The notes under the pieces were generated by a model. The model had not been told where the DNA came from. It saw only the letters and a program-made list of their open reading frames with translations, and ran no database searches. Positions 9,716 to 19,099 of a stretch of 64,000 bases of DNA are shown in pieces. This stretch comes from Sinorhizobium mexicanum (GTDB lineage: Bacteria > Pseudomonadota > Alphaproteobacteria > Rhizobiales > Rhizobiaceae), in the NCBI RefSeq assembly GCF_013488225.1, contig NZ_CP041238.1, forward strand, positions 3,311,501 to 3,375,500, given 5' to 3'. Numbering within the stretch: the first letter of the stretch is position 1; each line of letters starts with the position of its first letter. Both the position numbers and the translations under genes were made by a program.

Positions 9716-11026
9716 TTATTTGATGTAACCGGCCTTCGTCATTTCGCGGGTCGACAGTTGCTGCGCGCTGGCAAGCGCCTGATCCACGCTCATCTGGCCG
9801 GCAAGTGCTGCCGAGAACACCTGGCCGACGGCGGTGCCGAGGCCCTGGAATTCAGGGATCGCGACGAACTGTACGCCGACATAGGGCACCGGCTTGACCG
9901 CCGGGTTCTTCGGGTCGGCGGCGTTGATCGAATCGAGCGTCATTTTCGCGAATGGCGCCGCCTTCTGGTATTCCGGGTTCTCGTAGAGAGAGGTGCGGGT
10001 ACCGGGCGGAACGTTTGCCCAGCCTTCCTTCTCGGCGACGAGCTTCAGATAGTCCTTGCCGGTCGCCCAGGCGATGAACTTCTCTGCCGCCTCCGTCTTC
10101 TGCGAGCCTGCGGGGATGGCGAGGTTCCACGCCCAGAGCCAGTTGCCGCGTTTGCCAAGGCCGGTATCGGGCGCGAGCGCGAACCCGACCTTGTCGGCAA
10201 CCGTGGATTCCTTCGGGTTGGTCACGAAGGATGCGGCGACCGTTGCGTCGATCCACATAGCGCATTTGCCGGTCTGGAAGAGTGACAGGTTTTCGTTAAA
10301 ACCATTCGAGGAGGCACCGGGCGGGCCGGCGTCATTCATCAGCTTGACATAGAAGTCCAGCGTATTCTTCCATTCGGGCTGATCGAACTGCGGCTGCCAT
10401 TTCTCGTCGAACCAGCGGGCGCCGAAAGCATTCGCCGTTGCTGTCAGGAAGGCCATGTTCTCGCCCCAGCCGGCCTTGCCGCGCAGGCAGATGCCATACA
10501 CTTCACTGTTCTTGTCGGTGATCTTGCGGGCGGCGTCCGCGATGAAATCCCAGGTCGGGGCATCGGGCATGGTGAGGCCGGCCTTCTCGAAGAGGTCCTT
10601 GCGATACATCACCATCGAGCTTTCGCCGTAGAACGGTGCGGCATAGAGCTTGCCGTCAATCGTCAGGCCGCTGCGGATCGCCGGCAGCAGGTCATCGACG
10701 TCGTAATCGGCGCCAAGGTTGTCGAGCGGCAGCAGCCAGCCCTGCTTGGCCCAGATCGGCACTTCGTAGGTGCCGATCGTCATGATGTCGTACTGGCCGC
10801 CCTTCGTCGCGATATCGGTCGTTACGCGCTGGCGCAGCACGTTTTCCTCGAGCGTTACCCACTCGAGCTGAATATCCGGATTTTTCGAGGTGAAATCCTC
10901 CGTCAGCTTCTGCATCCGGATCATGTCGCCATTGTTCACGGTCGCAATGGTCAGGGTTTCTGCTTGGGCCAGACCCGCCAGAGCGACTGCCGAGCACGTG
11001 CCCAGCAGGAAAGTTCTCAAATTCAT
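9716..11026 (-). CDS. smoE: Polyol-binding periplasmic protein
   Basis: 436 residues. An N-terminal signal peptide (MNLRTFLLGTCSAVALAGLAQA) is followed by ETLTIATVNN at the mature start. Family 1 extracellular solute-binding fold (MalE-like); visible landmarks are IQLEWVTLEENVLRQRVTTD and YAAPFYGESSMVMYRKDL. It captures sorbitol/mannitol/galactitol-type polyols in the periplasm and delivers them to SmoFG. First gene of the operon; the regulator gene ends 222 bp upstream of its start. Confidence 0.94.
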   Translation of the reverse strand: MNLRTFLLGTCSAVALAGLAQAETLTIATVNNGDMIRMQKLTEDFTSKNPDIQLEWVTLEENVLRQRVTTDIATKGGQYDIMTIGTYEVPIWAKQGWLLPLDNLGADYDVDDLLPAIRSGLTIDGKLYAAPFYGESSMVMYRKDLFEKAGLTMPDAPTWDFIADAARKITDKNSEVYGICLRGKAGWGENMAFLTATANAFGARWFDEKWQPQFDQPEWKNTLDFYVKLMNDAGPPGASSNGFNENLSLFQTGKCAMWIDATVAASFVTNPKESTVADKVGFALAPDTGLGKRGNWLWAWNLAIPAGSQKTEAAEKFIAWATGKDYLKLVAEKEGWANVPPGTRTSLYENPEYQKAAPFAKMTLDSINAADPKNPAVKPVPYVGVQFVAIPEFQGLGTAVGQVFSAALAGQMSVDQALASAQQLSTREMTKAGYIK

Positions 11027-11248
11027 CGACTTCCTCCCAGAAGAAAATGAGCATTTGCCTTGCTCATGGGCAATTACTCACCCCTTGGCGCAAAATGTCA
11101 ATGCGCATTCGTTGCTGCGACGCACCCGGAACCGTTAATGGGCTGTTTTAGCTATGGATTTTTTCAAGCGCGGCGGACAGAATGCCCCTCCGCAAGCTCG
11201 GGCTGCCGCTCTCGAAACTCGGTGTCACCTGAGTTTATCTCGCCTGAA

Positions 11249-12202
11249 TCACGCGCCGAGCAGAAAGTCGGCAGTGGTCTCGTCGGTGATAAGGCCGTTG
11301 ATGATGCGGCCCTTGAGCGCTGCGCGGAGCGCCTCGTATTTGCGCCTGCCCTTGGCAATGCCTATGACCGAAGCCCGATCGCGCGGGGGAAGCGGAATGG
11401 AAGCGACACGCTCGTTGATGCTGCCCGTCAGCAGATCACCCCCGTGATCGAACATCCAGCCGCAAATTTCCCCTGCGGCACCGGCGGCCGTCAACTGCGC
11501 CATTTCCTCGCGCGCCAGGAAGCCATCCTCGCAAAGCGGTGCGTCCGGCCCGAGTTCGCCCACGCCGACAAAGGCGGCATTGGCTTCCGCGCCGAGCTTG
11601 AGCGCGAGCTTGACGAGACTCTGGTTGTGAAGGACCTCGCGCTCCTCGGGCGACGAAACGAGCACCGGCAGCGGCATCGGGAAATGGCGCGCCTTGATCG
11701 TGTCCGCCATGCTGAAGATGACGTTGTAATAGGCGGCCGAGCCATCGAGCCTGATGTTGCCGGTCAGCGAGACGATGCGATGCTGCGGGCACTCCATCGA
11801 GGGCAACTGGTCGATCGTCGCCTTCAGCGTGCGCCCCGTGCCGATCGCCAGAACCACCGGGTCCGTCGATTTCAGCCAGCGTTCGATCTCGACCGCGCCG
11901 GCTTCGGCGATGCCGACCGTCGTCGAACTCGAACCCGGATCGCTCGGCACGACATCGACGTGCTTCAGCGCATATTTTTCCTTGAGCCGGGCGGCCGTCT
12001 CGAGGCAGGCAGCAATCGGATGATCGAGCCGAACCTTGATCAGCCGCTCGGCCATGGCCAGGGAAACGAGGCGCTGGGCCGACTGCCGCGAGATGCCCAT
12101 GATCGAGGCAATCTCGTCCTGCGTCCGGCCGGCGACATAGTATAGCCAGCCAGCCCGGGCAGCATCGTCCAGCCTGTTATTGGTCTCCGGCCTGCGCGCC
12201 AT
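11249..12202 (-). CDS. SorC/DeoR-type sugar-responsive transcriptional regulator
   Basis: 317 residues. The N-terminal helix-turn-helix is in QDEIASIMGISRQSAQRLVS and the C-terminal sugar-binding domain shows VLAIGTGRTLKATIDQL and NAAFVGVGELG, typical of the SorC family. It lies just upstream of smoE on the same strand, so control of the smo operon in response to a polyol or its phosphate is likely. The 222 bp gap to smoE allows its own promoter for the operon. Equivalent to the regulator of the S. meliloti smo locus; effector unknown from sequence. Confidence 0.88.
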   Translation of the reverse strand: MARRPETNNRLDDAARAGWLYYVAGRTQDEIASIMGISRQSAQRLVSLAMAERLIKVRLDHPIAACLETAARLKEKYALKHVDVVPSDPGSSSTTVGIAEAGAVEIERWLKSTDPVVLAIGTGRTLKATIDQLPSMECPQHRIVSLTGNIRLDGSAAYYNVIFSMADTIKARHFPMPLPVLVSSPEEREVLHNQSLVKLALKLGAEANAAFVGVGELGPDAPLCEDGFLAREEMAQLTAAGAAGEICGWMFDHGGDLLTGSINERVASIPLPPRDRASVIGIAKGRRKYEALRAALKGRIINGLITDETTADFLLGA

Positions 12203-12335
12203 GCGATTATCTCCTTCCCCCTTGATTTGCTGCCACTATTTGCCCTGCCCTGTCAAACAAACGTGCAGAGCGAATAGGATGCGTGAATAGAAAGCCCCGG
12301 TTCTCAGGGTGTCCGGCAAGTTTCCGAAGTAAACT

Positions 12336-12351
12336 TTTACCGTTTGATAAA
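12336..12351. promoter_or_regulatory. Candidate RutR-like half-palindrome upstream of preT
   Basis: TTTACCG-TT-TGATAAA, 54 nt before preT. It is a weak match (four differences) to the E. coli RutR site TTGACCA-NN-TGGTCAA, but has the same geometry as the better site at 19926-19941. Inference only. Confidence 0.3.
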
Positions 12352-12404
12352 AAAATAAAGCGTGTTACCGTTCCCTCATCCTGAGAAAACATTGGGAGCC
12401 AAAA

Positions 12405-13766
12405 ATGGGAACGACGCAATCTGGGATCTTTGGCGGCCGACTGCCGCTCAAGGAATACGAAGCCAATTTCTCCGACCTTCATCCACCGCTCGACAAACAC
12501 GAGGCTCTGGTCGCTTCCGACCGCTGTTACTTCTGTCACGATGCGCCGTGCATGACGGCCTGTCCCACCTCGATCGATATCCCGTTGTTCATCCGACAGA
12601 TTGCAACGAGCAATCCGATCGGTTCGGCGAAGACGATTTTCGACCAGAACATTCTCGGCGGCATGTGCGCCCGCGTCTGTCCCACCGAAACGCTTTGCGA
12701 ACAAGCCTGCGTCCGCAACACGGCGGAGGAGCGGCCGGTGGAGATCGGCAGGCTGCAGCGTTACGCGACCGACATCGCGATGAAGGAGAACAAGCAGTTC
12801 TACACGCGGGCCGCTTCGTCCGGTCGAAAGGTAGCGGTGGTCGGTGCCGGACCCGCGGGGCTCGCCTGCGCCCACCGGCTCGCGGTCAACGGCCACGACG
12901 TGGTGGTCTACGATGCGCGCGAGAAATCCGGCGGACTCAATGAATACGGCATCGCCGCCTACAAGTCGGTGGACGACTTCGCCCAGAAGGAGGTCGATTA
13001 CGTCCTTTCGATCGGCGGTATCGAGGTGCGCCAGGGCCAGGCAATCGGCCGCGATTTCTCGCTTGCCGACCTGACCGAGCAATATGACGCCGTCTTCCTC
13101 GGCCTCGGCCTTGCCGGCGTCAACGCGCTCCGGATCGGAGACGAGAGTGCCGAAGGCGTCCAGGACGCCGTCGATTTCATCGCCGCACTCCGCCAGTCGA
13201 AGACCAAGGCGGACATCCCGGTCGGCCGGCGAGTCGTGGTGCTCGGCGGCGGTATGACCGCAATCGACGCGGCCGTCCAGTCGAAGCTCCTCGGCGCCGA
13301 GGAAGTGACGATCTGCTACCGCCGCGGCAAGGAGCACATGAACGCCTCCGAGTTCGAGCAGGATCTGGCAACCTCCAAAGGCGTCACCATTCGCCACTGG
13401 CTGCAGCCGAAGCGCATCGCGCTGAAGGACGGCAAGGTCGCCGGCATCGAGCTCGACTACACGACGCTCGATAACGGCAAGCTGACGACGACCGGCGAAA
13501 CGGGTATCATCGCCGCCGACCAGATCTTCAAGGCCATCGGCCAGACTTTCGAGGCATCAGGTCTCGGCGCGCTTCAGATGGAGGGCGGACGCATCGTCAC
13601 CGATGCCGAAGGCCGCACCTCGCTCGATAAGGTCTGGGCGGGCGGCGACTGCGTTCTCGGCGGCGAGGATCTGACGGTTTCCGCCGTCGCCATGGGGCGT
13701 GACGCCGCCGAATCGATCAACCGGGCCTTCGCCGCGGCTCAGCCGCTGGCGAGCGCCGTCGCGTAA
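12405..13766 (+). CDS. preT: NAD-dependent dihydropyrimidine dehydrogenase, PreT subunit
   Basis: 453 residues, GltD-like flavoprotein. The N-terminal double cysteine cluster region shows CYFCHDAPCMTACP and CARVCPTETLCEQAC, which bind iron-sulfur centres. FAD and NAD sites are VAVVGAGPAGLACAHRL and VVVLGGGMTAIDAAV. With PreA it reduces uracil and thymine to 5,6-dihydro forms using NADH, the first step of reductive pyrimidine breakdown. GGGAG precedes the ATG. preA follows after 31 bp. Older annotation as glutamate synthase small chain would be wrong given the partner. Confidence 0.93.
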   Translation: MGTTQSGIFGGRLPLKEYEANFSDLHPPLDKHEALVASDRCYFCHDAPCMTACPTSIDIPLFIRQIATSNPIGSAKTIFDQNILGGMCARVCPTETLCEQACVRNTAEERPVEIGRLQRYATDIAMKENKQFYTRAASSGRKVAVVGAGPAGLACAHRLAVNGHDVVVYDAREKSGGLNEYGIAAYKSVDDFAQKEVDYVLSIGGIEVRQGQAIGRDFSLADLTEQYDAVFLGLGLAGVNALRIGDESAEGVQDAVDFIAALRQSKTKADIPVGRRVVVLGGGMTAIDAAVQSKLLGAEEVTICYRRGKEHMNASEFEQDLATSKGVTIRHWLQPKRIALKDGKVAGIELDYTTLDNGKLTTTGETGIIAADQIFKAIGQTFEASGLGALQMEGGRIVTDAEGRTSLDKVWAGGDCVLGGEDLTVSAVAMGRDAAESINRAFAAAQPLASAVA

Positions 13767-13797
13767 CAAGCGGAACAGGATCGAGAGGAAGAGAACA

Positions 13798-15111
13798 ATG
13801 GCTGATCTTCGCAACAATTTCGTCGGCATCAAATCTCCGAACCCGTTCTGGCTCGCCTCGGCGCCGCCGACGGACAAGGCCTACAACGTCGAGCGGGCCT
13901 TCAAGGCCGGCTGGGGTGGCGTCGTCTGGAAGACGCTTGGCGAGGAAGGACCGCCCGTTGTCAACGTCAACGGGCCGCGCTACGGCGCGATCTGGGGCGC
14001 CGACCGGCGCCTACTGGGCTTGAACAACATCGAGCTCATCACCGACCGCGACCTATACGTGAACCTGCGCGAGATGAAGCAGGTGAAGATGAACTGGCCC
14101 GACCGGGCGCTGATCGCATCGATCATGGTGCCCTGTGAAGAGAACGCGTGGAAAGCGATCCTGCCACTGGTCGAGGAGACCGGGGCCGACGGCATAGAAC
14201 TCAACTTCGGCTGTCCGCACGGCATGTCCGAGCGCGGCATGGGCTCGGCAGTCGGCCAGGTGCCGGAATATATCGAGATGGTCGTGCGCTGGTGCAAACA
14301 GTACACCCGCATGCCGGTGATCACCAAGCTGACGCCGAACATCACCGACATCCGCAAGCCCGCCCGCGCGGCCAAGGCCGGCGGCACCGACGCCGTGTCG
14401 CTGATCAACACGATCAACTCGATCACTTCGGTCAACCTCGACACGTTCTCGCCGGAGCCCTCGATCGACGGCCGGGGCAGCCACGGCGGCTATTGCGGGC
14501 CGGCGGTGAAGCCGATCGCGCTCAACATGGTCGCCGAAATCGCGCGCGATCCGGAGACCCACGGATTGCCGATTTCGGGCATCGGCGGCATCACCACCTG
14601 GCGCGACGCGGCCGAATTCCTGGCGCTCGGCGCCGGCAATGTCCAGGTCTGCACGGCGGCGATGACCTACGGCTTCAAGATCGTCCAGGAAATGATCTCC
14701 GGCCTCTCCGACTGGATGGACGCCAAGGGCCACCGCACGCTCGACGACATCTGCGGTCGGGCCGTGCCCAACGTCACCGACTGGCAGTATCTCAATCTCA
14801 ACTACGTCGCCAAGGCGAAGATCGACCAGGATGCCTGCATCAAATGCGGTCGCTGTCACATCGCCTGCGAGGATACCTCGCACCAGGCGATCACCCAGTT
14901 CGTCAACGGCGTGCGCCATTTCGAGGTGATCGAGGAGGAATGCGTCGGCTGCAATCTCTGCGTCAACGTCTGCCCCGTCTCGAACTGCATCACGATGGAG
15001 CCGCTCGCGGTCGGCACTGTCGACAAACGCACCGGCAAGCCCGTTGATCCGAACTACGCCAACTGGACGACCCATCCGAACAACCCGATGGCACGGCAAG
15101 CCGCCGAGTGA
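13798..15111 (+). CDS. preA: NAD-dependent dihydropyrimidine dehydrogenase, PreA subunit
   Basis: 437 residues from the ATG at 13798; the reading frame is open further upstream but runs back into preT. The TIM-barrel dihydroorotate dehydrogenase-like domain (about 1-330) has the FMN and substrate loops LNFGCPHGMSERGMGSAVGQ and GISGIGGITTW-type segments. The C-terminal ferredoxin domain has CIKCGRCHIAC and CVGCNLCVNVCPVSNC, two 4Fe-4S clusters. Together with PreT it forms the bacterial counterpart of mammalian DPD. Ends before a hairpin at 15133. Confidence 0.94.
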   Translation: MADLRNNFVGIKSPNPFWLASAPPTDKAYNVERAFKAGWGGVVWKTLGEEGPPVVNVNGPRYGAIWGADRRLLGLNNIELITDRDLYVNLREMKQVKMNWPDRALIASIMVPCEENAWKAILPLVEETGADGIELNFGCPHGMSERGMGSAVGQVPEYIEMVVRWCKQYTRMPVITKLTPNITDIRKPARAAKAGGTDAVSLINTINSITSVNLDTFSPEPSIDGRGSHGGYCGPAVKPIALNMVAEIARDPETHGLPISGIGGITTWRDAAEFLALGAGNVQVCTAAMTYGFKIVQEMISGLSDWMDAKGHRTLDDICGRAVPNVTDWQYLNLNYVAKAKIDQDACIKCGRCHIACEDTSHQAITQFVNGVRHFEVIEEECVGCNLCVNVCPVSNCITMEPLAVGTVDKRTGKPVDPNYANWTTHPNNPMARQAAE

Positions 15112-15132
15112 CATAAGGGTCGGTAACCTCAG

Positions 15133-15163
15133 AAGGCCGCCGGGAGAGAATACCGGCGGTCTT
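15133..15163 (+). terminator. Hairpin between convergent preA and oxidoreductase genes
   Basis: 11 bp stem AAGGCCGCCGG / CCGGCGGTCTT (one G-T pair) with a 9 nt loop. No long T tract follows on either strand, so termination is plausible but not strong. Confidence 0.5.
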
Positions 15164-15178
15164 CGTATTCCTGGCATG

Positions 15179-16201
15179 TCAGAACTCGATCACCAGCTTT
15201 CCGAACGGGCCGCGATCGAGATGCGCCAGCGCCTCTCGGAACTCCGCGAAGGTGTATCGCTTGTCGATAACCGGCTTCAGGCGCAAGCGGTCGACCGCGC
15301 CGACGAAATCCTCAAGCGCCCGGCGATGTCCGACGCTGATGCCCTGCAGCACCGGGGATTTCAAAAGCAGCGGCGCCGCCGGCCCCGAAATTTCGAAGCC
15401 CTCCAACACGCCGATCACGGAAATGCGCCCGTCCGCGGCAACGGCTCTCAGCGACTGGCCAAGGCCGGCACCGCCGGCAATTTCCAGAATGTGGTCGGCG
15501 CCATGGTCTGCGGTCAGCTCATAGACCCGCTCGACCCAGTCCTCCGATTTGCGATTGATGCTGTGGTCGGCGCCTAGTGCCAACGCGCGCGAGAGTTTCT
15601 CTTTGCTCCCCGACGTGACGATCACCTCCGCGCCGTTCGCCTTGGCGATCTGCAGGCCGAAGAGAGCTACACCGCCTGTTCCCTGGACGACGACGCGATC
15701 GCCGGGCCTGACACGACCCTTCTCCACCAGCGCGAACCATGCGGTGAGGCCGGCGCATGGCAGCGTGCTCGCCTGGGCGGTGTCAAGGCTCTTCGGCGCG
15801 GCGACGAACCATCCTTCGGGGAACGCGACATATTCCGACATGACGCCCGGATGCACGCCGCCGAGTGTCGCGTAGGAAGGCGCCCTGCCGCTTCCCGGCC
15901 GTAGACCGTCGAGCCAGCCGGGGTGGAAGGTCGAGATGACGCGGTCGCCTGGTCTGAAACGCGTCACGCCTTTGCCCACGTCTTCGACGACGCCGCTCAT
16001 GTCCGAAGCCGGCACGAAGGGGAAGGCGAGATCCAGCCCCATGCCGGTTTCAAGCATCAGCTTGTCGCGATAATTGAGCGACACGGCCGTCGTCCTGACA
16101 AGCACGTCGTGGTCACCGATATCCGGCACGGGACGTTCGGCGATCTTGAGATTTTGCGGGCCGATTGCGTCGATGCTCCATTCCCTCATCCATTTCGTCA
16201 T
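15179..16201 (-). CDS. Zinc-independent MDR-family alcohol dehydrogenase/quinone reductase
   Basis: 340 residues from the second ATG (16201), which has AGGA at the right distance; the ATG at 16207 sits directly on that site. The medium-chain fold has the GroES-like N-terminus (LNYRDKLMLETGMG, ASDMSGVVEDVGKGV) and the nucleotide motif VVVQGTGGVALFGLQIAKANG. The catalytic zinc Cys of true alcohol dehydrogenases is not evident, so a quinone or enone reductase role is more likely. Divergent from a LysR gene, which probably controls it. Physiological substrate not identifiable. Confidence 0.82.
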   Translation of the reverse strand: MTKWMREWSIDAIGPQNLKIAERPVPDIGDHDVLVRTTAVSLNYRDKLMLETGMGLDLAFPFVPASDMSGVVEDVGKGVTRFRPGDRVISTFHPGWLDGLRPGSGRAPSYATLGGVHPGVMSEYVAFPEGWFVAAPKSLDTAQASTLPCAGLTAWFALVEKGRVRPGDRVVVQGTGGVALFGLQIAKANGAEVIVTSGSKEKLSRALALGADHSINRKSEDWVERVYELTADHGADHILEIAGGAGLGQSLRAVAADGRISVIGVLEGFEISGPAAPLLLKSPVLQGISVGHRRALEDFVGAVDRLRLKPVIDKRYTFAEFREALAHLDRGPFGKLVIEF

Positions 16202-16306
16202 GATCATTCCTTTTACGTGGATAGTGATGGCGCGAGCATAGTGTTGAAATCAAATCGCCAGTTGCGATAAGATTTCCCGTATTGGTTCTCAAATGGATAC
16301 AAACTC

Positions 16307-17206
16307 ATGGAGAGGCTGAACGGTATTTCCGTCTTCGTGGAGGTCGCCGATGCCGGCGGTTTCTCCGCCGCCGCTGAGCGGCTGAACCTTTCCCGCTCGG
16401 CCGTGGGCAAGACGATCGCGCGGCTCGAGCAGCGGCTCGGCGTGCGGCTCTTTCATCGCACCACCCGGACACAAAGCCTGACCGACGAGGGCCAGCTCTT
16501 CTACCGGAGCTGCCTGAAGGCGCTTGATGAGGTCCGGGGCGCCGAGGCCTTACTTGAATCCGGCAAGCAGGAAATTCGCGGTCGCTTGCGTATTTCGATG
16601 CCTGTTCTCTTCGGCCGCCAATGCGTGGCACCGCTGCTGCACGAGTTGGTGCGCGCGCATCCGCATCTGGAGCTCGATCTTTCCTTCAACGACCGCGTCG
16701 TCGATCTTTTCGATGAGGGCTTCGATCTCGCTGTCCGCAACGGTTCCGCCGGCACTGACCCGAGCCTCATGGCACGGGCGATCGCCGATCAGCGCATGAC
16801 TGTCTGCGCCGCGCCCGCCTATCTCGAAGCACATGGCACACCGACAAGCCTTGACGACCTCACCAGCCACGATGCCGTTCTCTACGCGCGGAGCGGATAC
16901 CAGCGCCCTTGGTCCTTTCCCATCAACGGGAACATGACCGAAGACGTGACGCCGAAGACCCGTTTGCGGCTGGATGATCTTGCCGCCATCGCCGCTGCCG
17001 CGGCCGATGGCCTTGGTCTTGCCTGGCTGCCTTGCTGGCTGGTGCGCGAGCGCGTGCAGCGCGGCGAGCTCGTGCGGGTGCTCACGGACCGACCCGGGCA
17101 AATCTTCAAGGCTTACGCGGTCTGGCCGCAAACACGGCTTATGCTGCCAAAACTCCGGGTGGTGATCGACAAACTCGCCGAGCGGCTGCCGCGCATCATG
17201 GAATAA
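16307..17206 (+). CDS. LysR-family transcriptional regulator
   Basis: 299 residues. N-terminal winged helix: MERLNGISVFVEVADAGGFS then SAAAERLNLSRSAVGKTIAR, matching the LysR pattern, followed by a periplasmic-binding-like effector domain (about 90-295; VRNGSAGTDPSLMARAI). The CrgA/AphB-like subgroup is suggested by LRISMPVLFGRQCVAP. It is divergent from the MDR oxidoreductase over about 105 bp, the usual arrangement of a LysR regulator and its target. Confidence 0.9.
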   Translation: MERLNGISVFVEVADAGGFSAAAERLNLSRSAVGKTIARLEQRLGVRLFHRTTRTQSLTDEGQLFYRSCLKALDEVRGAEALLESGKQEIRGRLRISMPVLFGRQCVAPLLHELVRAHPHLELDLSFNDRVVDLFDEGFDLAVRNGSAGTDPSLMARAIADQRMTVCAAPAYLEAHGTPTSLDDLTSHDAVLYARSGYQRPWSFPINGNMTEDVTPKTRLRLDDLAAIAAAAADGLGLAWLPCWLVRERVQRGELVRVLTDRPGQIFKAYAVWPQTRLMLPKLRVVIDKLAERLPRIME

Positions 17207-17396
17207 CATAAGTGCACGCGATCCGGCCGAAGCCAGTGGGCCGGCGCTGTCGAGCCGATCGAATGATGCTGGCAATGCGGTCACGAAAACGAAACTGTTT
17301 GTGTCAAAAACGTAAGTTGTCGGTATCCGCGATCTGGTTAATAAGGAACGGAATCAGCAATGGCTGGCCAGAGCCGGCAAATACCGGGCAGAGTGC

Positions 17397-19070
17397 TTGA
17401 CGATCTTTTCCATCAGCGCACGCAAGAAGATACACCTGATCTCGGGGGCCGTGCTCGGCACATTCATCCTCTGCCATTTCTTCAACCATTCGCTCGGCCT
17501 GATCTCCATCGACGCCATGGAATCCGGAAGGCGGACATTCAATCTCCTTTGGCACAGCGTGCCTGGGACAATATTGCTCTACGGCGCATTGCTCCTGCAT
17601 TTCATGATGGCGCTCGAAAGCCTCTACCGGCGCCAGACGCTGCGCATGCCTGCCGGCGAGGCGTTCAAAATCGTCTTCGGCCTCAGCTTGCCTTTCGTGT
17701 TGATGGCGCATGTGGTCGCCGCGCGGATCGAACCGCTCTTCACCGGGATCGAAGCCAATTATCCCGACGTTCTGCGATTGCTTTGGGCGAGCCCCATCAA
17801 CACCGGCCGGCAGACGGCGGCGCTTCTGCTTGCCTGGAGCCATGGATGTCTCGGCGCCTGGTTCTGGATGCGCGGTCGAGCCTGGTTTCCGCGTTATGAG
17901 ATCCTGCTTTACACGATTGCGCTGCTCGTCCCGATCTTCGCGCTGCTCGGCTTCGTCAACGGTGCGCGGTCGCTTGAGCGCGTCTATGCGGAACATGGGG
18001 GTTATGGCGACACGGCTTACGCCAGTCAGAAGCCGCGGTTCGATCCGGCGCTCATGGAAAACATCCGCCTGGCGCTCTACGCCGGTTTCGGCGGCCTGAT
18101 CGCCGGCACTTTCGCCCTTCGCGCGCTTCCGACGCGGGGGCGAATTCGCGTCCGTTACCCCGACGGCCGTATCGCGGCGGTCAGCCTTGGTTTCAGCGTG
18201 CTGGAGGCAAGCCGTGCCGCCGGCATTCCCCACGTCTCCGTCTGCGGCGGCCGTGGCCGCTGCTCGACATGCCGGGTCCGCGTGATTCAGGGGCTGGAGG
18301 GCCAGCCAGCGCCGGAGACCGCGGAGCGCTCGACATTGGCCCGAATTGGCGCGCCGGACAATGTGCGTCTCGCCTGCCAGTTCCGGCCGGTTCACAGCGT
18401 GACCGTCGTCCCCATTCTCGATACCGACAGCCTCGGAATAAAAAAGCAATTCGCCCAGCAAGACGGCGAGGGTCGCGAGCGTCGGATCGCCGTGCTCTTT
18501 TGCGATCTGCGTGATTTCACTCGCATCGCCGAGCACAAACTGCCTTTCGACACGGTGTTCCTGCTCAACCGCTACTTCGAGATGGTCGGCGAAGCCGTTG
18601 AAAGCTCGGGCGGCGTGATCGACAAGTTTATCGGCGACGGCGCGCTCGCGATCTTCGGGTTGAAGGTCCCATTCCAGGAAGCATGCCTTCAGTCACTCGC
18701 CGCCGCCGTCCGATTGTCCAAAGGCATCCAGGCGCTCAATCAGACATTTCATGGAGAGCTCGAACAGCCGCTGCGACTGGCAATCGGCCTGCACGCAGGC
18801 CCGGCGATCATTGGGGAGATGGGCTATGGCCGGGCGACTTCGCTGACCGCGGTCGGCGACACGATCAACACCGCAAGCCGGCTCGAGGGGCTCGCGAAGG
18901 AGCATGATGCCGAACTTGCAGTTTCGGTCGAACTCGTCCGCCGCGCCGGTCTCGATCTCGACGGCAACATGCGGCTCGACATCGGCCTGCGCGGCCGGCA
19001 GGCGAAACTCGAGACCTGGATCGTCGACAGCGCCGATCACATCGCCGACGTCTTGCCGGCACCGGCTTAG
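17397..19070 (+). CDS. cyaC: Membrane-anchored class III adenylate cyclase with haem-type anchor and 2Fe-2S domain
   Basis: 557 residues from a TTG start with no clear ribosome site, so the start is uncertain. About six membrane segments (10-240) resemble the di-haem cytochrome b anchor of succinate dehydrogenase, with histidines at 13, 27, 31, 53, 68, 105 and 149 as candidate ligands. A ferredoxin domain follows with C283-x5-C289-x2-C292 and C327. The cyclase domain (about 362-540) has metal Asp in LFCDLRDFT and FIGDGALAIFG, and Asn/Arg in GDTINTASRLEG. This is the architecture of S. meliloti CyaC, reported to be a redox/quinone-responsive adenylate cyclase. It makes cAMP in response to membrane redox state. 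Confidence 0.9.
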   Translation: MTIFSISARKKIHLISGAVLGTFILCHFFNHSLGLISIDAMESGRRTFNLLWHSVPGTILLYGALLLHFMMALESLYRRQTLRMPAGEAFKIVFGLSLPFVLMAHVVAARIEPLFTGIEANYPDVLRLLWASPINTGRQTAALLLAWSHGCLGAWFWMRGRAWFPRYEILLYTIALLVPIFALLGFVNGARSLERVYAEHGGYGDTAYASQKPRFDPALMENIRLALYAGFGGLIAGTFALRALPTRGRIRVRYPDGRIAAVSLGFSVLEASRAAGIPHVSVCGGRGRCSTCRVRVIQGLEGQPAPETAERSTLARIGAPDNVRLACQFRPVHSVTVVPILDTDSLGIKKQFAQQDGEGRERRIAVLFCDLRDFTRIAEHKLPFDTVFLLNRYFEMVGEAVESSGGVIDKFIGDGALAIFGLKVPFQEACLQSLAAAVRLSKGIQALNQTFHGELEQPLRLAIGLHAGPAIIGEMGYGRATSLTAVGDTINTASRLEGLAKEHDAELAVSVELVRRAGLDLDGNMRLDIGLRGRQAKLETWIVDSADHIADVLPAPA

Positions 19071-19099
19071 CAGGGAACCTGCGGGGCGCCCGTGGGGGC

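Noticed and set aside
12207..13397. 396-codon minus-strand frame opposite preT
   Set aside because: Antisense shadow of preT, whose cysteine clusters and FAD/NAD motifs are unmistakable.
12405..13766. Glutamate synthase small subunit
   Set aside because: The fold is GltD-like, but no large subunit is nearby and the partner is PreA; the pyrimidine context decides.
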